A DNA stretch of 64,000 nucleotides. It comes from SIG673 sp045638685. Lineage in GTDB: Bacteria > Bacillota > Clostridia > Oscillospirales > CAG-272. This document shows positions 53,801-60,184 of the stretch, piece after piece. How positions within the stretch are numbered: the stretch's first letter is position 1; each line of letters opens with the position of its first letter. The notes under the pieces are model-generated. The model saw nothing but the letters and a program-made list of their open reading frames with translations. It searched no databases and was not told the DNA's origin. The stretch is taken from assembly GCA_045638685.1 (NCBI GenBank), contig JAZUBT010000007.1, positions 140,935-204,934 on the forward strand. Direction: 5' to 3'. The translations under genes and the position numbers were made by a program.

Positions 53801-54238
53801 TCTGTTAATGCTGTAATCTATTTTACGAGAGTAAAACAGAAGCAACATAATTGCGACACCTTGGATAAGCGATATAAGCATACTATCAAGCCTAAACGCC
53901 TCAAACAGGACGCAGGCAAGAACAAACTCGGTTAAAACCACAAGCTCCCATACTATCGCCAATATAGACTCAAGCTTATATAAACGTCGGCTGAAAATAC
54001 CTGTTTGCTGAATAATAAACTTACCGACGGTTACACAGATTTGTAATATATTTAAGCCAAGGGCAGTGTAGTACATTGCCTTCAAAATATCGGGATTTCC
54101 TCTTTTTCCTGCAAAATAGATTATCATTCCCGAACAAGTCAGTATAAACAGATAACTAAGGATTGAGGTAATGAATCTTATGATTCTTATATTAGACCTT
54201 GTTATCCGTGTTGCAGATAAATCCGTATTTTCCACCAT
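44867..54238 (-). CDS. Giant five-TM protein with MBG-repeat ectodomain (3123 aa)
   Basis: No signal peptide; instead five TM helices within residues 1-205 with basic loops (KKSRKK, KRREF) on the cytoplasmic side, leaving the rest outside. Residues about 210-360 resemble a degenerate LRR cap (VVGILKNAI...LPASLETIGKNAI), about 430-490 an InlB-type module (GHAFRGWYRDDKY...IYARWD), and the remaining ~2500 residues are more than 25 MBG-like beta units (W....Y.YNG....V.ISG....D......N.GTY...V...GNYVL). No C-terminal anchor or sortase motif. ATG start, seven bases after the upstream gene. Likely a long surface fibre or receptor; ligand unknown. Confidence 0.85.
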   Translation of the reverse strand: MVENTDLSATRITRSNIRIIRFITSILSYLFILTCSGMIIYFAGKRGNPDILKAMYYTALGLNILQICVTVGKFIIQQTGIFSRRLYKLESILAIVWELVVLTEFVLACVLFEAFRLDSMLISLIQGVAIMLLLFYSRKIDYSINRKYNKKSRKKDDYMHDESFLKRREFAKNVLYVFACVCIFVIEFAVLMLPKLPPKIDDIFSETRVVQYKYLENEKGYKDGYYVSGIYYGKNDKVVIPLTYNDKPVVGILKNAITDEGVINSIQIGEYNANGVLNSNVVLIESNAINLNKIKEIDLPASLETIGKNAITGKEVQTVNVFSTCSITRSCFNSQKLSLVNIKNENSVVDADYESFDLQVNVPVNLYNQYREKFFDSRKVFDLISGEDYIVIDFETNTDKYLSSKILQKNNAVLDITSLKNDGEETSTFIKDTVLYNAYRYTSDGFESKQGHAFRGWYRDDKYTLECDFSDSKVVNFTDDTTIYARWDKIKAVELDWSNYYPYNERITTIYFVSSSDINESITFPKLQKDGGDISRVGFASLKWKNGNTVVEKTADLLNSEEDVIRIKAEWQLERPELSYETKVNNVVYKGSNLTFGFDESQIINYMASYAHVSDKVTLTCNWKKRNPNGTYRIIRELNTSNNSSIFNYSLRNVAESGVYKIEIIATADTGEKAASSQEYSININKKDIDLSSIEEVDAVTRVYNGMPQELNYTHNLPSTIKVSKSYDIDGDYTSNVGPIKVRAEAYGVRYTFENIGEERDNYNIGYLYSSITITPKPVTANWDQSDVRWNDRFEIVYDGIKHNLIPNINGMCLNDEVRFVLKSDGGTDAGHYVTEIIGVDNDNYMLDPAIVSYKEWNILPKPISIVWGSTQKQYTGGSVVFDLTIDGIVNRDRGNVTLANFTCITPNLVSKNYSSSNGKFTFSATDIGSYDILLENFTNTNYVFASVNKTLEITKAELSATWSNTAAVYSGNAQCEILTISGFLRGDETKYTNAVLSNYFVFNSECNYEIISQGNGKIEIAFYATNVGTYNISLQKIVNDNYIISTTSTQFEIEPKELTGAWINDDRLIYNGENQCRVYRISGISDVDINRMGIEDFYIDFNGEKYEFLPNVQGKYVDIIFYAKNAGTYLPKITGVDLRKFYNNFTFSNAVDYSFSIQPKVLEVEWDAPQYTYDDTEKTVKVKKIVNICGNDVIDFIYSNNTATNAGTYTASIKVDNNPNYVTNSACNKTWTIQKRALSYVIETVDKNNAVIPSPVYDGKYKYFKIKYSGFMGNDLLSVVDNNFTYTFNGDTNIKKETDMIEGSCYVSRFKAIDAQNYKVTLNEYTLENYTINITDLTFAIEQLEVEISWDYVSPFTYAGQLYTVNAVVTNRCEREDLQTLDLVSTIILGGNGTNAGRYEASVISVDNKNYKVTPQAFKLEWVILQREIAVNWSSENSFEFNAMHQSKIASIINLYNSDSVQLVYSYSLMNSNGVYNSFSENVSTVSKGFYKVKISQLTGDDAANYKLPETSQESDYEIIPRRLTVDISYSAHTYNGEMVPVITLQIGNFPTEKESNFFSVDNVHNQSNATLTKEVAYSSHCVFNYVASNAGVYTAEIIGCKNNDNYVIDPCAEVSSVINRRIVTVTWPTLSEYTYDGSGKNFAASVSNVVGNDVVPILYSFSGDSYLGQTITSTTMKDAGVYTLSVVSVDNSNYTVVGASNLEKTFTINRKDITVMYSGVNFVYNGKYQGVTLDISGYVLSDAHLFDTNPLEYSHNGNNGNDSYTASSLKLTAVNAGKYTVTVSDLSSIFDDSNYKLKSPLNITYIISPKPVIVDWSDSALTYNGTTQYVTPTVNSDSIYTNVLTGVKDTVNLVYNGCSGIDAKNYTATLTGISNGNYCLPSTVNHAWVIGKKSLQITWSDTNVFTYSGQPKNVTMTISGFVANDLNEKTASSFTASDSTMSIDRFTISGTSAVLTFTQTNAGTYYYQLSSISNSGNYSFSAPKGTMTINKRVAELEWDYSNPFTYDGLAHVVGCTVKNVCTGDTVTVKLSNYSKTNAGSYTATATGLSNSNYTLPTQGLSKTWIINKAVLNFSWESLDAFEYDGINHTVKVIVTGFAGVDAAPKLSNFGYSFEKVSTPTLSYNNGTAELSVSIKDAGTYSFSLNSYNGNYVLADDSEKTKTVTITKKAVTSMWIGDESYIYSGTTHGKTLKIIGIASSDISSFKNYLTVSGDILTPTVKENSDGISLIFSAVNAKTYNINVSGNSKLANYIFDETANRLIINKKELEVSWTGAGFDYNGDTKEIKAIVTGFVNGEGASQTLGNFNYSFAGQTPKLTQQDNAVGFSVSIKDVGTYDFSIYGYNGNYVLSASQKRAIVSPRTVTVEWSGADSYTYSGKAQGKVLKISGIASGDISSFKNYLTVSGDSVITKIEENGDGISYFFEAINAKTYSFKVSGNPNLTNYIFNETVNSFTINKKALQVSWSGAGFNYDGSTKEIKAKVTGFVNGEEASQTVGNFSYSFAGETPKLVKHSNAVELLVLVKDVGTYGFSIYGYNGNYVLSASQKQVVVSPRVVTIEWSGADSYVYNGSAQGKTLKISGIASSDISSFKNYLEVSGDALTSKVEENGDGISYFFGAINARETPYKFNVAGNDELKNYTFEAQNNVAFSITPRELTISWESSSGYFTNEYFGGDYTVKAIISGFVNSEGGSQSFNNFVYSFGTLDTSISQDNASVVLSVSVSDANTYTFNVTGYNGKNYILPENAEKTKTFTVTPKAVTLTWSGADNYVYTGEKQGKTLKISGIVAKDVSSFKDYLITSGDIVPEIRESSNGLSYYFGNANAKTTSYTFSIRSNEKLNNYTFAAQNNVSFSIAPKELTAEWSTSTGNASDMYDGTEKIVTLTVKGFVNVESFNDVFVSNYQYSYDNSVTGVIKLIFKVKDSGNYNISVFSLNNTNYIFESTSNTYTVNQRQITANWTGTASDYSGEEQGYVLELSGILSSDIDSVRKSLIYDSNANVTVSKNETGIIYTFKATDAGEYYITVELNFALLNYDFDGEGHTFTIEKRIITVDETKIALGETSFLGLVEGEQAPECQLNVYSDSTLKTLVTEFTEPGVYYYTVVLADDSNYELSNGIGSFEVGES
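45850..47700 (-). repeat. MBG super-repeats, period about 576 bp
   Basis: Codons for 'KISGIAS.DISSFKNYL.VSGD' recur near 46,466, 47,041 and 47,617 (575-576 bp apart), with a looser copy near 45,857. Each period holds two MBG units. Confidence 0.7.
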
Positions 54239-54245
54239 TTGCTCG

Positions 54246-56204
54246 TTATCCTTCCTTTACTCTAATGGTCTTGAGCTTTTCATTTATTCTCACAAGACTT
54301 TCCTTAAGCCATGTATCATAATATTCCTCTCCGTTTGCGGAATGGAATGTTCTGACGGCCGAGTCCTTATTTTTGGGCTTATAAAACGTTATCCCATCAT
54401 CGGTTCTGCTCCAAATTTTAAGATTACTGTCGGATGCCTCGGAACAGCAGCAGCATAAGTCCTTAACGGAATTATAGTACAGCTCTCCGTCCGTATTTTT
54501 CTCTTTGTAATACATCCCACCGCAACAAGAACATTTAATCGTGTTTTTAAAATCGGTAACCTTTATCAAAGCCTCAAAAACGTTAAACGCTTCGGCAAGT
54601 CCCTTCTTAAAATCAAGCATACTCTGCCTAATGTAATCCTCCAAGTTGATATCGCTAAATTCATTATCTTCATTAACGATATACATATCGGTGAAATTAT
54701 GAACCCTGTCCCTCTTGCTTTTTGAGCGAGACTCTTTACCGACTGCCGAATTAAACTTTTGAAGAATTTTCGAGTTTTTTCTTAAATAAACTTGTAAATA
54801 ATTGTGAACATAGTTAATATAATCATCGTAATTCGCTATGATCTCCCCTGTAGCATAATTGATAAATACAAGCTTACACTGGCCGCTTAAAAATCTATCA
54901 ACAACCCTCTCATTATACTCGGTTCCGTGACTTTTAACAGTGCTCATTTCGTCATAAACCCAAGAAAGATATTGACGGCACGTACACAATGTTTCCGTTT
55001 TTGTTTCCTTGCCTGAGTACGCCTTCAAAAATCTCCTATCATTTCTGGTTTTGTATCTCCTATTGACAACGTTTCCGTATTCGGAAAATTTGAAATGCCA
55101 TCTTCCGCATTTGGAACACCTCTCCATACAACTTGTACATCCGATAGGGTGCTTATTGTTTAAAAGCCCCTCTTCATCATCGGTATAGTCGTGATCAACG
55201 TGAACCTTAATGCCGCCATAGCTGTTTGCTCCGCCACTTAAAGTATTACAGTTCGGACATGAAAAAACGTTAAAATCCCCCGCAACCATTGAGTAATACG
55301 TTGTATGCTCGGCTACGGTGCGATCATTTACAAGTAAATTCAAAACAACGGGAATCTTTTTTAATCTCAAGCAATAGATCGCTTTTATATCTACTCGGGT
55401 TAATCGGTAAAACTTCTTTCTGTTCTCATAATAATACTGCTCTATTCCCTCTTTGATATGCTTTTCGATCTCTGCGTATTCATTGTTCGAGATTTTAGAA
55501 TAAACAGCCCTCATCTCACCCGTGGTATCGTTAGCAACCCTGTTTTCAAGCTCTTCAACCTGCTCTTTTATGTTTTCGCTGCTTATAATCTGGTATGAAT
55601 ACTCGGCATTCTTTTGGTCCGAAACCTTAAACGCCTTTATCAACAAGGACTCAACGCTTTCATTTCCTGAAATATCATTAAAAATACATCTGCAACGGTA
55701 TATCTCGTCATAAACGTTTGCATTGCTGTAAAGCGGATTTGTTTGCTTATTAACCTTGTAATCCTCAAAATCCACTGCACTATAGCTTTGCTTATCAATA
55801 ATATTTCTAAATGCCGCCCTACCCTCTTCGGAATTGAATTCCGCCTGAGAGTATATATCTTTTGGCAAAAACGGTACCTCGGTATATGCCTCGTTTATCA
55901 ACTTGCTTTTATTATGAGTATCATCAATAATATCGGGTTCATCCGACTCATGTGTACCCAAATAAAAGTTTGGATTGTATTTTAATCCGCGTTCCTTCAA
56001 TTCATGGGTTATCTCGGATTCATTCACATCCCTGTTTTCGGGTGTGTTTAATACAATATACTTCTCTTCGTTTATATCAATCCCCCGGCTTCCCTCAGGG
56101 TATCTTGCCATGATAGTCGGAAGGTTATCACCGTGTAAATCACGTTCTTCCTTCATTTCTATCAGGATATTTGCTATCTCAACTAAATTATTGTACTTAC
56201 TCAT
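54246..56204 (-). CDS. Cys-rich protein of unknown family in the TIR operon (652 aa)
   Basis: No family recognised. It is soluble, charged and mostly helical in the first 290 residues. The middle has several metal-binding-type pairs (FSCPNCNTL; GCTSCMERCSKCGRWHF; TLCTCRQYL) and a second cluster lies near 560-600 (IKCSCCGGMYY; DLCCCCSEAS). At least ten cysteines fall in C-x2-C patterns, so two or three zinc ribbons are likely. Its ATG overlaps the helicase stop by 8 bases (ATGAGTAA), implying coupled translation and perhaps a shared complex. Inference: a nucleic-acid or protein adaptor for the SNF2 motor. Confidence 0.65.
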   Translation of the reverse strand: MSKYNNLVEIANILIEMKEERDLHGDNLPTIMARYPEGSRGIDINEEKYIVLNTPENRDVNESEITHELKERGLKYNPNFYLGTHESDEPDIIDDTHNKSKLINEAYTEVPFLPKDIYSQAEFNSEEGRAAFRNIIDKQSYSAVDFEDYKVNKQTNPLYSNANVYDEIYRCRCIFNDISGNESVESLLIKAFKVSDQKNAEYSYQIISSENIKEQVEELENRVANDTTGEMRAVYSKISNNEYAEIEKHIKEGIEQYYYENRKKFYRLTRVDIKAIYCLRLKKIPVVLNLLVNDRTVAEHTTYYSMVAGDFNVFSCPNCNTLSGGANSYGGIKVHVDHDYTDDEEGLLNNKHPIGCTSCMERCSKCGRWHFKFSEYGNVVNRRYKTRNDRRFLKAYSGKETKTETLCTCRQYLSWVYDEMSTVKSHGTEYNERVVDRFLSGQCKLVFINYATGEIIANYDDYINYVHNYLQVYLRKNSKILQKFNSAVGKESRSKSKRDRVHNFTDMYIVNEDNEFSDINLEDYIRQSMLDFKKGLAEAFNVFEALIKVTDFKNTIKCSCCGGMYYKEKNTDGELYYNSVKDLCCCCSEASDSNLKIWSRTDDGITFYKPKNKDSAVRTFHSANGEEYYDTWLKESLVRINEKLKTIRVKEG

Positions 56205-59200
56205 AATTATTCGCCATTACCCTAAATTCTTCTATTGTTAAGTATGAAATGAAACGTGTCATGTTTGAAGACTTCTCTTTAACCTCCAAACAGAAGTTAT
56301 CAAACAGATTGATTAATACGTCAAGATATGTGTTAACCAAGTGCTTGAACCTATTTAAAATAGGCACTAACACTTTATCCACTACTGACTTTTCAACACC
56401 AAGACATTCCTTAGACAGGTTACAAAGCTTACTTTGTTTGTAATTTGAATATTCCTGCTTAAATTCTTCAAGCAACTTCTTCAAGCTGTTAAATACTTCT
56501 CTTTCGTCTGAATGCAGTGTTCCTATCCTACTTAAGCCGGCAGCAGACGCTTTCGCATCATTTATTGCGTCCATTTTCTCCTTGATATTCTTTATACATT
56601 CACCGTAATATTCTTCTATTGCGTTTTTAAGCTCGCCAAGATCGTTTTTGTGATCGCTTAAAGCCTCCTCCGAAATCTCTCCGTCACTTTTGGCTTTCTC
56701 CTTAGCCAAAATACAGAGCTCATCGAAAATAACCATCCCCTCGTCACCGGATTCACTATTGGTACAGTCGGAATTCAATATAATTTTGTTTACATACGGA
56801 CTGACTGCTTCCAAATACTTGAAATCCTCACGGATCTGCCTTTCTTGATTTTGAAGCTCACCTACAGCATTGAAATAGTCATTGGAGAAATTACTTCCTA
56901 GCTCGCTTATTCTTTTACAGCTGGCAATAAACTTAGATGCCTCATAATTATACAAGTTTTTGTACGCATCATTTATTGCGAGTATTGCACTTTCAAAGGT
57001 AGCGGAATTCGGTTTTTCACCAAGTGGCATTGATACGATTCCCGTCGTATCCCCCTTCCAACATGAGAACATTTGAAGCTCGTTTGCTAAAAAGTCAACC
57101 ATAAATCCGCTCATATCGTTAAGCGGGGTAAAAGAAATTATATCAAGCTGAGGCTGAACGTCGCCTAGTTTAACTCTGTCAATACGTCCGATACGCTGCT
57201 CCATCTTTAACGGACAGAATTTAATATCGAAATTAATAAGAATATTAGATGACTGAAGGTCAACACCTTCTTCATACTTATTAGGCTCAACTACGATTAA
57301 ATAATTGCCTCGTTTTTCTTTTAATGCCTTTATGTCGGTAGTAATTACCCACTTGTCTTCCTCGTTCTCTTTTAAGGAGTTATAGTACCAAAGCGGCGGA
57401 TGCTTAAATCTGGAAACGTACGATACTAACTCTGCGTCTGTTATCTTTTTGTCGCCAATGTTAGTCTCCTCCTGAAGCCAATTCAGCACCTTCTTTTGGG
57501 TTGATACGTCGGCAAACAATAACACCTTTCCCTCAATTTTTTTACGCTGTTCCGTTCCGTGTATCTCGAGACCGTCAGTCATTAATTTTGCTACCATATG
57601 AAGCTTAAAAAGATCATAATCAACGTCTTTGGAATAATAATCCGAAACACTGAGCGAGCCGCTAAGCTGTTCGTTTATGTAATTATAAATTTCCATGGCA
57701 GTCTCTTTGGGAGCATACTTTGTATTCAGCTTTTCAAGACTAAGCTCAAACCTTTGTTGTGCTTCTTTAATTTTGATGTCTTTTAATTTTTCAGTATTAT
57801 CCTCTTCGTTTATTAAGGCGATTTCCTTATCAAGCTTCTTTCTTAACACCTCAATGTCTTGATTCTTCGGAATATCAATCGTTTCTCTTCTCAGCTTGTC
57901 ATCATCACTGACAGCATTACTACGTATGATCTTCTTTTGATCCAGGCGTTCCTTTACGACTAAATCAAAATAATTATCCTTCTTGTGGATGTAAATGATG
58001 GTTCCGTTACGCCTACTCCAGATAGGCAAATTTCGGTATTTGTCTTGCTGAATAGGTTTAATACTCTTAAGATGCTCGTCATCCAATTTAAAGGTCTGGT
58101 GTCTTGTAGAGCGGATTCCTATCTGAGAATACATATTTTGCCACTGTTCAATACCCTCATCCGACGAAACGAGGGCCGATATGGATTTAATTTCCGTTTC
58201 CTCATTCGTCTCATCATTTTTTATGGTAAAGGTTTGCTGGAATTGTATACGCGTTCTGTTAATGCAGATTTCTTCAACTATAGACGGAGCTATGCTGCCT
58301 TCGTCTATAGTTTTGGTAATAACTTCTTTTATCTTTTCATTAAAGCTTCCGCCGAGCGTTCCCTGGTATGCCTTGTAGTACTGGTATATGTACTTTAACA
58401 CCGCATCCTCATAGGTACAGTAGTTCATAGCTCTTGTCTGGCTTCCGCTCATACCGTTGATCAGCAAAGAGGAAATTTTTGATATATCATCTGCCGTTGC
58501 GATTTTTCTGATTCTGGCAAAGGTGTTGGTATCACTGTTATCAGCAAGTAAATAAAGCAAATAGAAGTCTATCATATCAGACTTTATCGGCGTTGCCGTC
58601 ATAAATATTTTTCTGTACGAACGTTCTGCCAATGCCTTTACCTTCAAATACATGCTGTTTTTTTCTACGAAATAATAGTCATCGTAAAGAGGGAAAACAT
58701 AATAACTCGAGGCGTTCTTGGCTGACGATAAATCCAAATCCGAAAATTCAAGCCCTTCCCTTTGTCTTTTTTCATAATCCTTGACTCTTACAATATCCTC
58801 ACGCATAGGCTTCTTGTGGCTTACCTTAATGTAATCGTGTGCCTCGTCAACGATTAAGGTCTTGTAGGACATATCAATAAGCAAGTCTATGAAATTATAT
58901 CCCTTTTCGGCTGTTACCGAGACAGAACAGTAGCGGGTAGCCGCTGATTCATACTCCTCGTTCAGGCAGAAATTAAGCAGGTTAAATAGCTCGTCATCCC
59001 CATGTGTAACGACTTTACTAACAATCAAAATCGCATATTTTTTTCTTATTTCCTTTGCGATATTTCTGTACTGCGTAATACACTTCAAAATATCGGCGCC
59101 CTCTTGAGCATTTTTACTGTCAAGATTGATTTTATCTACGATTTTTTTACCTTCTTTAGCCCTGATAAAATCAAATTCTCCAACGATACTGTTTGCAATA

Positions 59201-60171
59201 AGAGCCTTATCGAGAAGGCGTTCCATAATACCGTTGACCTGTATCGAGTTTGTAATCGGCATATCAAGATACATGTCGACAATATGGTAATACGGTCCCG
59301 AAAGATCTACGGAATAGTTTGAATCATCAAACTCCTTTTTAAATCCAAGCGCCTCGGAAATTTTTGCTACCATCTCCTCGATAAGCGGTGCAATAACACC
59401 CCTGAGAATCTCCATTTTGAATTCCTTACTGTCAAGATTTGCATGTCTGCCTATAAGGTCGGAGATTTTCGAACGAATCCCCTTTGTTTTATCGGTGGTA
59501 CAAACGCTTTCGTAAATTTTGTGAGCAGCTTTCAGGATTTTTTGGTCAAAGCTGTTTTTCTTACCATTTACACATTCGTCATAAGCTGAACTGATAATAG
59601 CGTACATGTCATCAAGGCTTTTTATACTCACCACCTTAGGCAATGTCTCCGCACTGACAACTCGCTCTTCGTTTCCGTTAAGGAAAGTTAAATCCTTATA
59701 GAAATTTCTAAAACCAAATTTTCTTGCTAACTCAATCTCCCACTTTTCCGCCATATTTTCGTTTGGAACCAAAATAAGCAGAGAGCCGAGTTCTTTTCTG
59801 TATGCAAGCTCGCTGATAATCATTCCCGCCTCAATGGTTTTTCCCATTCCAACTTGGTCGGAAAGTATGCCGCACTTATTAAATCTATAAATAAAGTCCT
59901 TTGCCGCCTTTTCCTGATACGAGAAGTAAGTAGCCTTGTTAGCGTTAAAATCAACCTGTCTCCATTCATCATGGATTCCGATTTTTCTGTATTGATCTCC
60001 ATTTATTTTTAATTCTATAGCCTCGTCCTTCGTATCGATGATAAGCTTCATCAACCTGTCTTTAAGAACAATTTGAGCCTCGGTAAGCGCCTCTTTGTTT
60101 TTAGTATTGGCACTTGGTAAATAAACAGATATCTTATTTCTTTTTTCATCAAATTCGTTTTCTCTTGCCAT
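56197..60171 (-). CDS. SNF2-type superfamily 2 helicase/ATPase
   Basis: 1324 residues. Helicase motifs in order: Q-like region YFSYQEKAAKDF (about 82-93), Walker A DQVGMGKT (105-112), DEAH in LIVDEAHDYIK (about 440), MTATPIKS (about 523), motif IV region KVLLFADVSTQ, and motifs V-VI GVDLQSSNILIN...QRIGRIDR (about 970-998). The C-terminal 300 residues are coiled-coil rich. The long insertion between Walker A and DEAH is unusual for this family. SNF2 enzymes translocate on duplex DNA and remodel bound proteins; bacterial ones occur in several defence systems. No nuclease or methylase domain was seen. It starts 13 bases after the TIR gene with site AGAGGAG. Confidence 0.9.
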   Translation of the reverse strand: MARENEFDEKRNKISVYLPSANTKNKEALTEAQIVLKDRLMKLIIDTKDEAIELKINGDQYRKIGIHDEWRQVDFNANKATYFSYQEKAAKDFIYRFNKCGILSDQVGMGKTIEAGMIISELAYRKELGSLLILVPNENMAEKWEIELARKFGFRNFYKDLTFLNGNEERVVSAETLPKVVSIKSLDDMYAIISSAYDECVNGKKNSFDQKILKAAHKIYESVCTTDKTKGIRSKISDLIGRHANLDSKEFKMEILRGVIAPLIEEMVAKISEALGFKKEFDDSNYSVDLSGPYYHIVDMYLDMPITNSIQVNGIMERLLDKALIANSIVGEFDFIRAKEGKKIVDKINLDSKNAQEGADILKCITQYRNIAKEIRKKYAILIVSKVVTHGDDELFNLLNFCLNEEYESAATRYCSVSVTAEKGYNFIDLLIDMSYKTLIVDEAHDYIKVSHKKPMREDIVRVKDYEKRQREGLEFSDLDLSSAKNASSYYVFPLYDDYYFVEKNSMYLKVKALAERSYRKIFMTATPIKSDMIDFYLLYLLADNSDTNTFARIRKIATADDISKISSLLINGMSGSQTRAMNYCTYEDAVLKYIYQYYKAYQGTLGGSFNEKIKEVITKTIDEGSIAPSIVEEICINRTRIQFQQTFTIKNDETNEETEIKSISALVSSDEGIEQWQNMYSQIGIRSTRHQTFKLDDEHLKSIKPIQQDKYRNLPIWSRRNGTIIYIHKKDNYFDLVVKERLDQKKIIRSNAVSDDDKLRRETIDIPKNQDIEVLRKKLDKEIALINEEDNTEKLKDIKIKEAQQRFELSLEKLNTKYAPKETAMEIYNYINEQLSGSLSVSDYYSKDVDYDLFKLHMVAKLMTDGLEIHGTEQRKKIEGKVLLFADVSTQKKVLNWLQEETNIGDKKITDAELVSYVSRFKHPPLWYYNSLKENEEDKWVITTDIKALKEKRGNYLIVVEPNKYEEGVDLQSSNILINFDIKFCPLKMEQRIGRIDRVKLGDVQPQLDIISFTPLNDMSGFMVDFLANELQMFSCWKGDTTGIVSMPLGEKPNSATFESAILAINDAYKNLYNYEASKFIASCKRISELGSNFSNDYFNAVGELQNQERQIREDFKYLEAVSPYVNKIILNSDCTNSESGDEGMVIFDELCILAKEKAKSDGEISEEALSDHKNDLGELKNAIEEYYGECIKNIKEKMDAINDAKASAAGLSRIGTLHSDEREVFNSLKKLLEEFKQEYSNYKQSKLCNLSKECLGVEKSVVDKVLVPILNRFKHLVNTYLDVLINLFDNFCLEVKEKSSNMTRFISYLTIEEFRVMANNYE

Positions 60172-60184
60172 TTAAAAACTCCTC

